Assembly: GCA_021414025.1 (NCBI GenBank)
Contig: JAIOPG010000004.1
Coordinates: 248,001-312,000, forward strand
DNA from: Planctomycetota bacterium
Lineage (GTDB): Bacteria; Planctomycetota; Phycisphaerae; Phycisphaerales; SM1A02
Direction of reading: 5' to 3'
Length of the DNA stretch: 64,000 nt
Shown: piece after piece, positions 43,309 through 51,128 of the stretch
Numbering within the stretch: position 1 is the first letter of the stretch
Layout of the letters: each line of letters opens with the position of its first letter
The notes under the pieces: model-generated
The model's input: only the letters and a program-made list of their open reading frames with translations
Told to the model about the DNA's origin: nothing
The model's database searches: none
Program-made: the position numbers and the translations under genes

Positions 43309-44156
43309 TTTTGGGGTAGAAAAAGCGAAAAACACGTGCCTTTGGAGGGATCGCTGAAGACCTCCACCCGGCCTCCGTGCTCCTCCACGATACGCCGCGT
43401 GGTCGCCAGTCCGAGGCCGCTGCCTCCCGGCTTGGTGCTGGCGTAGGGACGGAAGATCGTCGGCAGGCGCGAGGGCTCAATGCCGGGGCCCGTGTCGATG
43501 ACGTCGAGCCGGTAGCCACCCTCGCCCGTGCGGCCCGCGGGCATGGCCTCGACGCGCAGCAGCAACTCGCCGCGGCGCTCGCCCGCCGCCGCCTGCCCCT
43601 CCGGGCACATCGCCTGGACCGCGTTGATGATCAAGTTCAGGATCGCCTGTTTCAGGAGCCCGGCATCGATCGCCAGGATGGCGGGCGCCGAGGGCGTGTC
43701 GACCCGCAGCAGCACGCCGGCGCGCTCCGCCTGCGGATGGAAAAAGTCCGCGAGCTCCTGCACCAGTTCGCGCAGGTCGCGCGGCTGCGGATCCAGCTTG
43801 ATGCGCCCCGCGAAGCGAAGGAAGTCGCTCAGGATGTCCTTCAGCCGGCTCGACTCGCGGGCCAGCGCGTCGGCGCGCTTGATCGCGGTGGCGCGCACCG
43901 GCTCGGGCAGCTCGGAGTCCAGGACCTCCTCGCGCAGCAGCTGGGCGTTGAGCGTGAGCGTGGAGAGGGGATTCTTGATTTCGTGGGCGAGCCCGCTGGT
44001 CATGCTGCCCAGCTCCGCCAGGCGCTCGGCTGACTGCGCGCGGCGCTCTGCGGCCAGAGCGCGGTCGGCGCGGCGGCGCAGGGATCCCGCAGCGGCGATG
44101 CTCGCCAGCACCGCGCCGATCAGGGCGCCAACCAGAATGGCGGGGATGGAATCCAT
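43251..44156 (-). CDS. Membrane sensor histidine kinase
   Basis: From ATG 44156 the product has 301 residues. One membrane helix is at about 5-25, with no extracytoplasmic sensor domain. The dimerisation and phosphoacceptor domain contains GLAHEIKNPLSTLTLNAQLL with the phosphorylated His. The ATPase domain has the N box (NLIINAVQAM), G1 (DTGPGIEPS) and G2 (GGSGLGLATTRRIVEEHGG). The family usually ends near FSLFLP; here about 20 residues (NHSSQSLAFKRDGTYSSVT) run on through the 3' end of top6A. No response regulator lies next to it. Confidence 0.87.
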   Translation of the reverse strand: MDSIPAILVGALIGAVLASIAAAGSLRRRADRALAAERRAQSAERLAELGSMTSGLAHEIKNPLSTLTLNAQLLREEVLDSELPEPVRATAIKRADALARESSRLKDILSDFLRFAGRIKLDPQPRDLRELVQELADFFHPQAERAGVLLRVDTPSAPAILAIDAGLLKQAILNLIINAVQAMCPEGQAAAGERRGELLLRVEAMPAGRTGEGGYRLDVIDTGPGIEPSRLPTIFRPYASTKPGGSGLGLATTRRIVEEHGGRVEVFSDPSKGTCFSLFLPQNHSSQSLAFKRDGTYSSVT

Positions 44157-44262
44157 GTTCAGACCGGCCGGACCGCATAGACCGCGACATGCGGAGGGAC
44201 CCGGCGGCAACGACGTGTTCTTGCGGATGAAAAAATCAGGTTCCCGCCCTCACGCGCGAGGC

Positions 44263-44523
44263 TCAGGAGGTGGGAGTCTCGGACTTGGTGGGCACGCGGT
44301 TTGATTGAACCTTGGTCGCGGACCAGCCCTTGGGGCCCTTGGTCGCGGAGTAGATGACCGCCTCGCCGTCGCGCAAAGTTCGAAAGCCGGCTTCCTGTTC
44401 GATGGTGGAGAAATGGACAAAAATATCCTCGCCCTGGGGCCCAATAACGAATCCAAAACCTTTTCGCGGATCGAACCACTTCACTGTGCCGTGGACATTG
44501 ACGAATTCATTCTCATTGCTCAT
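44263..44523 (-). CDS. Cold-shock-domain protein
   Basis: The 86-residue product binds single-stranded nucleic acid with an OB fold. RNP1 is GFGFVIG and RNP2 is DIFVHFS, as in CspA, and the start VNVHGTVKWFDPRK is typical. A C-terminal Lys/Ser/Thr extension follows. ATG 44523 has GGAGG 8 nt upstream. A promoter-like pair lies about 50 bp further upstream. Confidence 0.9.
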   Translation of the reverse strand: MSNENEFVNVHGTVKWFDPRKGFGFVIGPQGEDIFVHFSTIEQEAGFRTLRDGEAVIYSATKGPKGWSATKVQSNRVPTKSETPTS

Positions 44524-44569
44524 TGCAGTAGCCTCCAGAAGTTTTGTCGAACACACCCCATCCAAGGGT

Positions 44570-44598
44570 ATTGTGCGCCCAAATTTGAACTTGTGCAA
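44570..44598 (-). promoter_or_regulatory. Possible promoter of the cold-shock gene
   Basis: On the minus strand TTGCAC (44598-44593) is followed by a 17-bp spacer and CACAAT (44575-44570), which would give a leader of about 40 nt. The -10 matches 4 of 6 bases and the -35 matches 3. Confidence 0.35.
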
Positions 44599-44777
44599 GG
44601 AAAATATTTGGAACAATGCCAAGTTCCGCGGGAGACGCGAAATTGGCGCAGGCTTTGCTCCTTCCGGCGGCTTGAACTCATAATTCCAAGGTTTCACGGG
44701 GGAATGGGCGGGGTTTCCTCGCGGCCGCCCACCCCTCGGCGGGGCCGGCTTGCCCCTGCCCGCGGGGGCGGGGCGAA
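44599..44777. other. Intergenic stretch between the cold-shock gene and the pnp terminator
   Basis: No convincing reading frame is seen here. The part near 44720-44775 is very GC-rich with short C and G tracts (GGGGCGGGGC type). It separates the cold-shock promoter region from the terminator of pnp. Confidence 0.5.
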
Positions 44778-44810
44778 GAAAAAACCCGCTCATTTTGGTG
44801 AGCGGGTTTC
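44778..44810 (-). terminator. Rho-independent terminator after pnp
   Basis: On the minus strand an 11-bp stem, AAACCCGCTCA with TGAGCGGGTTT, encloses a 6-nt loop and is followed by more U. It starts about 30 nt after the pnp stop, so it terminates the rpsO-pnp transcript. Confidence 0.9.
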
Positions 44811-44840
44811 GTCAACTTCTGGAAAGGTGTGGAATCCGGA

Positions 44841-47000
44841 TCAGTTCGCCTGCGCGGTCTCGGGAGTCAGCAGCGCCTTGCGGCTCAGCTTGATGCGACC
44901 GTTCTCGTCGACGTTGATCACCTTTACCTTGATCGACTCGCCGATCTTGACGTGCTCAAGCACGTTCTTGACGAAGCCGTGCGCCAGCTCGGAGATGTGG
45001 CACATGCCGTCGGTTCCCGGCACGAGCTCGACGAAGGCGCCGAACTCCTTGACCGCGACCACCTTGCCCTCGAAGACCGAGCCCACCTTGATCTCGGCGC
45101 CCAGCGCCTCGACCTCGAGCTTGGCCTGCGCGGCCTTGGCGGCGTCGGAGCAGGCGATGAACACGGTGCCATCCTCCTCCACGTCGATCTGGGCGCCGGT
45201 GCGCTCCTGCAGCGAGCGAATGGTCTTGCCGCCCGGTCCGATGAGCTTGCCGATCTTCTCCGGGTCGATCTTGACCTTGGTGATGCGCGGGGCGAACTTC
45301 GACATCTCGTCGCGGGGCTTGGCGATCACCGCCTCGATCTTGTCAATGAGTTGCAGGCGGCCTTCGCGGGCCTGCGCGAAGATAGTGGCGATCTCCTCGA
45401 AGCCGAGGCCGCGGGCCTTCAGATCCAGCTGGATGCCGGTGATGCCCTCGCGGGTGCCGCTGACCTTGAAGTCCATCTCGCCGAAGAAGTCCTCTTCGCC
45501 GATGATGTCGGTGACATGGGTCACTTTGCCGTCTTTGGAGGTGAAGCGCCCGACGCTGATGCCCGCGCAGGTGGCCTTGATGGGCACGCCCGCGTCCATC
45601 ATCGCCAGGCAGCCGCCGCACACGCTGGCCATCGAGCTCGAGCCATTGCTCTCGGTGATCTCGCTGACGATGCGGATGGTGTAGGGGAAGTCCTCCGGAT
45701 TTGGAAGGATGGCGAGCAGACTGCGCTCGGCAAGGGCCCCGTGTCCGATCTCGCGGCGGCCCGGTCCGGTGATGCGGCCGGCCTCGCCCGTGCAGAAGGG
45801 AGGGAAGTAGTAGTGCAGATAGAACTTCTTCGCGTACTCCGGCATCAGGCCGTCGATGATCTGCTCGTCCTTGATGGTGCCGAGGACGCAGGTCACGATC
45901 GACTGGGTCTCGCCGCGCTGGAACATGGCGGAGCCGTGCGTGCGCGGAAGAAGGCCGACGGCCATCTCCAGCGGACGAATCTCGCGCAGGCCGCGGCCGT
46001 CGGGGCGAATGCCCTGATTTCCCGCGAGATCCTGGGTCATTTTCTTCTCGAGGATCCGGAAGGCCTCCTTGGCGTCGCGGTTCGCCTTGTCGGCGGCGCA
46101 ATGCTCGGTGTAGGTCAGGCCGGGAGCCACCGCGAAGTGGGTGTCGAGCATCCACTTGCGCAGACGATCGATCTCGGCGTTGCGGTCGCTCTTGCCGTGG
46201 ATCTGGCGGGCCTTCTTCATCTCCTCGCCCACCACGGACTTGACCTTGGTCATGATCTCCGCGGAGGGCAGCGTCAATGTGCCCATCACCGGCGCCGGAG
46301 CGTTCGACTTGACGCGAAGCTCATCGATCAGCTTCAGGATGGGCTGGATGCCCTGCTCGTAGCCGTAGCGGATCGCGGCGAGCATGTCGGCCTCGCTGAT
46401 TTCGGCAGCGCCGACTTCGATCATGTTCACGCCGTCCTTGTGTCCGGAGAGGACCAGGTCCAGGTCGCTGAATTCAAGCTGGGCGACGGTCGGATTGATG
46501 ACGAACTGAAGTCCCGTTTCCGTTTGCAGTCGGCCCACGCGCACGGTGGCGATCGGACCCTGGAATGGAGCGTCGGTGATCGAGAGCGCGGCGCTGGCGG
46601 CGGTGCAGGCGATCACATCTGAATCGCTCTGGCCGTCGTGGCTCAGCACCAGGCACTGCAGCTGGATTTCATCGACAAATCCGTCCGGAAAGAGTGGACG
46701 AATCGGCCGGTCCATCATTCTCATGGTGAGCACTTCCTTTTCGGAGGGCGCGCCTTCCTTCTTGCGGAAGCCACCCGGGAAGCGGCCCACGGCGGTGTAT
46801 TTCTCGCGGTAGTCGCAGGTCAGCGGGAAGAAATCGATGCCCAGGCGCGGCGCGGCGCGGACGGCGGTGGCCAGGACCACGGTGTCTCCGTAGGTCGCCA
46901 CCACGGCGCCCGAGGCGAGCTTGGCGATCTTGCCGGTCTCCAATTTGAACGTGCGGCCACCAACTTGGCACTCGACTGAGGTTGGAACGTGCTTTGACAT
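44841..47000 (-). CDS. pnp: Polyribonucleotide nucleotidyltransferase (PNPase)
   Basis: PNPase degrades RNA 3' to 5' with phosphate. The 719-residue protein has two RNase PH domains (LATAVRAAPRLGIDFFPLTC and, in the second, RTHGSAMFQRGETQSIVTC). A KH domain with the loop LIGPGGKTIRSLQE and an S1 domain (GKVVAVKEFGAFVELVPGTD) end it, the standard order. ATG 47000 has AGGAGA upstream. The gene follows rpsO by 118 bp, as in many bacteria, and ends at a strong terminator. Confidence 0.96.
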   Translation of the reverse strand: MSKHVPTSVECQVGGRTFKLETGKIAKLASGAVVATYGDTVVLATAVRAAPRLGIDFFPLTCDYREKYTAVGRFPGGFRKKEGAPSEKEVLTMRMMDRPIRPLFPDGFVDEIQLQCLVLSHDGQSDSDVIACTAASAALSITDAPFQGPIATVRVGRLQTETGLQFVINPTVAQLEFSDLDLVLSGHKDGVNMIEVGAAEISEADMLAAIRYGYEQGIQPILKLIDELRVKSNAPAPVMGTLTLPSAEIMTKVKSVVGEEMKKARQIHGKSDRNAEIDRLRKWMLDTHFAVAPGLTYTEHCAADKANRDAKEAFRILEKKMTQDLAGNQGIRPDGRGLREIRPLEMAVGLLPRTHGSAMFQRGETQSIVTCVLGTIKDEQIIDGLMPEYAKKFYLHYYFPPFCTGEAGRITGPGRREIGHGALAERSLLAILPNPEDFPYTIRIVSEITESNGSSSMASVCGGCLAMMDAGVPIKATCAGISVGRFTSKDGKVTHVTDIIGEEDFFGEMDFKVSGTREGITGIQLDLKARGLGFEEIATIFAQAREGRLQLIDKIEAVIAKPRDEMSKFAPRITKVKIDPEKIGKLIGPGGKTIRSLQERTGAQIDVEEDGTVFIACSDAAKAAQAKLEVEALGAEIKVGSVFEGKVVAVKEFGAFVELVPGTDGMCHISELAHGFVKNVLEHVKIGESIKVKVINVDENGRIKLSRKALLTPETAQAN

Positions 47001-47118
47001 GAACTGTCTCCTAAAGGGGATGAAACCCGCTCAGTCTTTTGGGAGGCAGAAGGCAAGCCGCGGTCTTCACCGCAAATTGCCCACTGCCACCGACCGATGT
47101 GAACGGGCCAGCCTGCAA

Positions 47119-47385
47119 TTACTTTCGCAGACCTAACTTGTGAATCAACGCGTTGTATCGCTCGCGGTCGATGCCGGCGAGATATTTGAGCAGGCGGTTG
47201 CGCTGCCCGACCATGAGAACCAGGCCCCGTCGGGAGCTGTGATCCTTCTTGTTGGCTCGGAAATGGTCCTGGAGGGACACGATCCGCTCGGTCAGCATCG
47301 CCACCTGGACCTCGGGGCTTCCGGAGTCCTTGGCGTGGCGGCGGTTGTCGGTGACGACTTTCTTTCGGGCTGCAATCGAGATCAT
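47119..47385 (-). CDS. rpsO: 30S ribosomal protein S15
   Basis: The 88-residue protein matches S15 in length and sequence: TGSPEVQ-type segment [18 protein letters not shown], then [23 protein letters not shown]15 is an early 16S rRNA-binding protein and binds the three-way junction. ATG 47385 has AGGAAAAAG upstream. A promoter at 47454-47483 and a leader hairpin at 47410-47424 lie upstream, in keeping with autogenous control of S15 in other bacteria. Confidence 0.96.
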   Translation of the reverse strand: MISIAARKKVVTDNRRHAKDSGSPEVQVAMLTERIVSLQDHFRANKKDHSSRRGLVLMVGQRNRLLKYLAGIDRERYNALIHKLGLRK

Positions 47386-47409
47386 TCTTTTTCCTGATGT
47401 GTGTTTGAG

Positions 47410-47424
47410 GAGGCCTTGCGCCTC
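47410..47424 (-). promoter_or_regulatory. Leader hairpin in the rpsO 5' region
   Basis: GAGGC and GCCTC arms with a 5-nt loop lie between the predicted rpsO promoter and the ATG. S15 represses its own mRNA through leader structures in several bacteria, but this simple hairpin is only a candidate. Confidence 0.35.
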
Positions 47425-47453
47425 GAAATGTGTTCACGAATTTGGAGCCGGGC

Positions 47454-47483
47454 ATCCTAAGGGAAAGGGGATTGCCTCGGCAA
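47454..47483 (-). promoter_or_regulatory. Probable promoter of rpsO-pnp
   Basis: On the minus strand TTGCCG (47483-47478), an 18-bp spacer and TAGGAT (47459-47454) lie about 70 bp upstream of the rpsO start. This gives a leader of about 60 nt. Confidence 0.45.
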
Positions 47484-47566
47484 GAGGTGGCTCCCCCAAA
47501 TGACCCGATTTTGTGATTTCACGACCGGTCCGGAGCATGGGAAGGCGAAAAAAGCCCATCTTCGTC

Positions 47567-47572
47567 TATTCT
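47567..47572 (+). promoter_or_regulatory. Putative -10 element for leaderless carboxyltransferase gene
   Basis: TATTCT is followed by 6 nt and the ATG at 47579. No Shine-Dalgarno lies between. Confidence 0.5.
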
Positions 47573-47578
47573 TCGGCC

Positions 47579-49231
47579 ATGTCCGGCACCGCCAACAAAG
47601 TGGACGACGCATCCCTGAAGGAAACCGTCGGCGTCTACCTGGCGGACGCGGCCCGGGCCGAGCAGGGCGGCGGGCCGTCGGGGGTCGAGCGGCAGCACAA
47701 ACACAAGCGACTGACGGCGCGGGAGCGGCTGGGCCTGCTCTTCGACGAAGGGACGCCGCTCATGGAGCTGGGGCTGCTTTCGGCGTGGGGCATGTATCAG
47801 GAATACGGCGGCGCTCCGGCCGCGGGCGTGGTCACGGTGATGGGCGTGGTGGAGGGGCGTCCCTGCATGGCGATCGCCAACGACGCCACGGTGAAGGCCG
47901 GCGCATTCTTCCCGATGACCTGCAAGAAGATCATTCGGGCGCAGATGGTGGCGGAGCGCGCGGGCCTGCCGCTGCTCTACCTGGTCGACAGCGCCGGAGT
48001 CTTCCTTCCGCTGCAGGAGGATGTCTTCCCCGACACCGACGACTTCGGCCGGATCTTCCGCAACAACGCGGTGTTCAGCGGCAAGGGCATTCCGCAGATC
48101 AGCGCCATCATGGGCAATTGCGTGGCCGGCGGCGGCTACCTGCCCGTGCTCTGCGACGTGCTGCTGATGACCGAAGGCAGCGGACTCTATCTCGCAGGTC
48201 CGGCGCTGGTGAAGGCGGCGATCGGCCAGGAGGTGAGCAGCGAGGAACTGGGCGGCGCGAAAATGCACTCGGAGATCTCCGGCACGATCGACTTCCGCGA
48301 GCCGGACGACCAGGCCTGCCTGAAGCGGATGCGCAGCCTGATGGCCAAGCACCAGGTCGCGCGGCGGCTGGCCGAGCCGCCGAGCCCGCGGGTGGCGCCG
48401 AGCCGCGAGGGCTCGGAGGTCTACGGCATCTTCAAGAGCGACCTGGCGAAAAGCTACGACATGAAGGAGCTGCTGGAGTGCTTCGTGGATGGCGATTCGT
48501 TCGACGAATACCGCGCGGAGTTCGGCAAGAGTCTCGTCTGCGGCTACGCCAACATCGGCGGCTTTCCCTGCGGCATCGTGGCCAACCAGCGCAAGATGAC
48601 CGACCGGATCCTGCCCGGCGGGCGGACGGGTCCGACCAAGTCCATCAACATGCCTGCGGTGATCTACGATGACAGCGCCGACAAGGCGGCGCGCTTCATT
48701 CTGGAGTGCAACCAGCGGCGGGTGCCGATCATCTTCGTGCACGACACCACCGGCTTCATGGTCGGCCGCGACAGCGAACAGAGCGGCATCATCCGTTCCG
48801 GCGCCAAGATGGTGAACGCCATGGCCAACAGCATCGTCCCCAAGATCTCCCTGATGGTCGGCGGCTCCTTCGGCGCCGGCAACTACGCCATGTGCGGCCG
48901 CGCCTTCGACCCCTTCCTCTCGCTGGCCTGGCCCAGCTCGCGCTGCAGCGTGATGGGGGCGGCCCAGGCGGCAAGCACGCTTCTGCAGATCGACCTTTCG
49001 GCGCGGGAGCGCAAGGGGGAGAAGATCGACGCCACGATGCGCGAGCAATTGCTCAAGGCGATCACCGACAGCTACGCGCAGCAACAGGACATTCGCTACG
49101 CGGCGAGCCGCGGCTGGATCGACCGCATCATCCGGCCGCAGGACACGCGGCAGGAGCTCGCCTTCGCGCTGGCTTTGGCGGCCAACACGCCCGTGACCGG
49201 GGAACTGCGCACCGGCGTGCTGCAAACGTGA
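47579..49231 (+). CDS. Acyl-CoA carboxylase carboxyltransferase (beta) subunit
   Basis: From ATG 47579 the protein has 550 residues. The crotonase-like carboxyltransferase domains have GNCVAGGGYLPVLCD, which forms the CoA oxyanion hole in the first half, and GGSFGAGNYAMCGRAFDPF in the second half. This last block resembles methylcrotonyl-CoA or geranyl-CoA carboxylase. The enzyme moves a carboxyl from biotin to an acyl-CoA. No biotin carboxylase or biotin carrier is in the window. Upstream in-frame ATGs at 47513 and 47537 are less likely. The stop overlaps the GTG of rdgB (GTGA). Confidence 0.85.
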   Translation: MSGTANKVDDASLKETVGVYLADAARAEQGGGPSGVERQHKHKRLTARERLGLLFDEGTPLMELGLLSAWGMYQEYGGAPAAGVVTVMGVVEGRPCMAIANDATVKAGAFFPMTCKKIIRAQMVAERAGLPLLYLVDSAGVFLPLQEDVFPDTDDFGRIFRNNAVFSGKGIPQISAIMGNCVAGGGYLPVLCDVLLMTEGSGLYLAGPALVKAAIGQEVSSEELGGAKMHSEISGTIDFREPDDQACLKRMRSLMAKHQVARRLAEPPSPRVAPSREGSEVYGIFKSDLAKSYDMKELLECFVDGDSFDEYRAEFGKSLVCGYANIGGFPCGIVANQRKMTDRILPGGRTGPTKSINMPAVIYDDSADKAARFILECNQRRVPIIFVHDTTGFMVGRDSEQSGIIRSGAKMVNAMANSIVPKISLMVGGSFGAGNYAMCGRAFDPFLSLAWPSSRCSVMGAAQAASTLLQIDLSARERKGEKIDATMREQLLKAITDSYAQQQDIRYAASRGWIDRIIRPQDTRQELAFALALAANTPVTGELRTGVLQT

Positions 49232-49878
49232 GCGGGTCGGCGCTTGAAATCGTGGTCGCCAGCGGGAATCCCCACAAGGTGGGAGAGATCCGCGCCGTGC
49301 TGGAGCTCGAGGGACTGGGCGACTCCGTGGTTCTGCGATCGCTGGACGAGGTCGGCGGTCCCTTTCCCGAGCCTGCGGAAACCGGGCGTACCTTCGAGGC
49401 CAACGCCCGGATCAAGGCCCTCGCCTACGCGGCGATGGCGCGGCGCATGGTGCTGGCGGACGATTCCGGACTCGAGGTCGATGCGCTGGGCGGTGAGCCG
49501 GGAGTCGACAGCGCGTACTGGGCGGGCACGGAGGGAAGCCGCGCCGATCGCGATCGGCGCAACAATGAAAAATTGGTGAAGGCGATGCGCAGCGTCAAGC
49601 CGGAGGATCGCGCGGCGAGGTTTGTCTGCTTCATGTGCGTCGCGTCACCCCAGGGAGGCATCCTCGCGGAGGCGCGCGGCGAATGCGCCGGCTCGATCGC
49701 GCTGCAGCCCAGGGGAAGCGCGGGCTTTGGCTACGACCCGCACTTTCAAGTCGGCGACGGAAGCCGCACCAGCGCAGAACTGACTCCCGAGGAAAAGAAC
49801 CGGATCAGCCACCGCGGCCAAGCGACCCGGCTGATCTGTGCCGCGCTGCGGGCGATGATCGCGGCGGGGGCATCGTGA
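49228..49878 (+). CDS. rdgB: RdgB/HAM1 non-canonical purine NTP pyrophosphatase
   Basis: RdgB hydrolyses ITP, dITP and XTP to monophosphates and so keeps deaminated purines out of nucleic acids. From GTG 49228 the 216-residue protein has the family start VVASGNPHKVGEIRAVL, LADDSGLEVDALGGEPGVDSA, and the late block GFGYDPHF with SHRGQA. The GTG overlaps the stop of the carboxyltransferase gene, and its own stop overlaps the next gene's GTG. An open frame upstream is the other gene's shadow. Confidence 0.92.
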   Translation: MSGSALEIVVASGNPHKVGEIRAVLELEGLGDSVVLRSLDEVGGPFPEPAETGRTFEANARIKALAYAAMARRMVLADDSGLEVDALGGEPGVDSAYWAGTEGSRADRDRRNNEKLVKAMRSVKPEDRAARFVCFMCVASPQGGILAEARGECAGSIALQPRGSAGFGYDPHFQVGDGSRTSAELTPEEKNRISHRGQATRLICAALRAMIAAGAS

Positions 49879-51128
49879 GGCTTCCCATTCTCATGCCGGA
49901 TTGGCCGGGACAGAAATACTCCTGCCACGGTTGCGGCACGTGCTGCCGCGACTTCACGGTGGAGCTCAGGGCGGCGGATATGGACAAACTGGAGCAACAG
50001 GGATGGCGCGAGCGGCTCGGCGGCGAATTCGCCGTGGAGTTCGGCGGAAAGAAGTGGTTGAAGCAGAAGCCCGACGGTGCCTGCGTCTTCCTTGGCGAGA
50101 ACGGATTGTGCCGGGTGCACGCCGAGTTCGGGCTGGAGGCGAAGCCGCTGGCATGCCAGTTCTTTCCCTTCATGCTCTCGCCGGATGGCCGCAACACGGT
50201 GGTCGGCTTGAGCTTCGCCTGCGGCAGCGTCGCGGCCTCCAAGGGGGCGTCGCTCGATTCGCATCGCGCCGAAGTGAAGCGAATGGCCGAGCTGCTGCCG
50301 GCCTCCGCGCCGATTCCGGTCCTGCTCACGGGCGGGATCATCGCGACCGAAGCGGAGGTCGGGGCGGTGCAGGCCGCACTGGACGAGTGGCTCGCGAAAA
50401 AAACAACCACACCGGCGCTGCGCTGGGAGGGCTTCGCCTGGCTCGTCACCAGCGTGATGCGGGCCAACCTCAGTCGGATGCGTGGAGAGAAATTGCGCGA
50501 ACTCATGCACACGCTTGTCGGCGCCGCAGAAGAGGAACTGCCGCTGCTGGATTGGCCGGCGCCGCAGCCTCGGGCGTGGAAGCTGCTCCGCCAGGCGGTG
50601 TTCTTCCGCGTGGAGGATCCCAAGATCGGCGAGCTGCTGAAGCGCGGCCGCATGATGACGGCGCTGGGGCAGTGGTCGCGAAGCCGCGCGTGGGCCGGCG
50701 GCAAGGGCGTCTGCCCGGAGTTCGCGAGCGATGCGCCAGTCGAATTCAAGGCCTTTGACGCCACCCATGGATTGTTTCAAGGCAGCGACGCCGCGGCCAT
50801 GGACGATCTTTTGCAGCGCTGGATTCGCGCCAGCCTTCTGGGCGGAAGGGCCTGGGGATCCGGGCTCTACCGCCTGCCCATCGATCAAGGCCTTGGTTTA
50901 ATCCTGGTGAACCTGCTTTGCGCGATGTGGCTGGCGCGATTCCGCGCCGCGGGCCGCGGCGAGCGCACCGCTGCGCTGGCCGATCTTGTCTTCGCCATCG
51001 GACGCGTCGATCGCGCCAGCGGCCGCGCTCCCTGGCTGGCCACCGCGGGGGAGCGTTTGCGGGCGAGCTGGCTCGCCCATTCGGATTCTCTCAGGCTGCT
51101 GTCCCGGGCCCTGGCTTCGAACGGTTGA
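49875..51128 (+). CDS. YkgJ-type cysteine-cluster protein
   Basis: From GTG 49875 the product has 417 residues. The N-terminal YkgJ/UPF0153 domain has CHGCGTCCRDF near residues 16-26, then CVFLGENGLCRVH and LACQFFPF. This gives a Cys-rich metal-binding cluster (iron-sulfur or zinc) of unknown chemistry. The rest is helical, with RWIRASLLGGRAWGSG, and is not recognised. The GTG overlaps the rdgB stop (GTGA). The 3' end overlaps the convergent glycosyltransferase gene by 38 bp. Confidence 0.78.
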   Translation: MRLPILMPDWPGQKYSCHGCGTCCRDFTVELRAADMDKLEQQGWRERLGGEFAVEFGGKKWLKQKPDGACVFLGENGLCRVHAEFGLEAKPLACQFFPFMLSPDGRNTVVGLSFACGSVAASKGASLDSHRAEVKRMAELLPASAPIPVLLTGGIIATEAEVGAVQAALDEWLAKKTTTPALRWEGFAWLVTSVMRANLSRMRGEKLRELMHTLVGAAEEELPLLDWPAPQPRAWKLLRQAVFFRVEDPKIGELLKRGRMMTALGQWSRSRAWAGGKGVCPEFASDAPVEFKAFDATHGLFQGSDAAAMDDLLQRWIRASLLGGRAWGSGLYRLPIDQGLGLILVNLLCAMWLARFRAAGRGERTAALADLVFAIGRVDRASGRAPWLATAGERLRASWLAHSDSLRLLSRALASNG

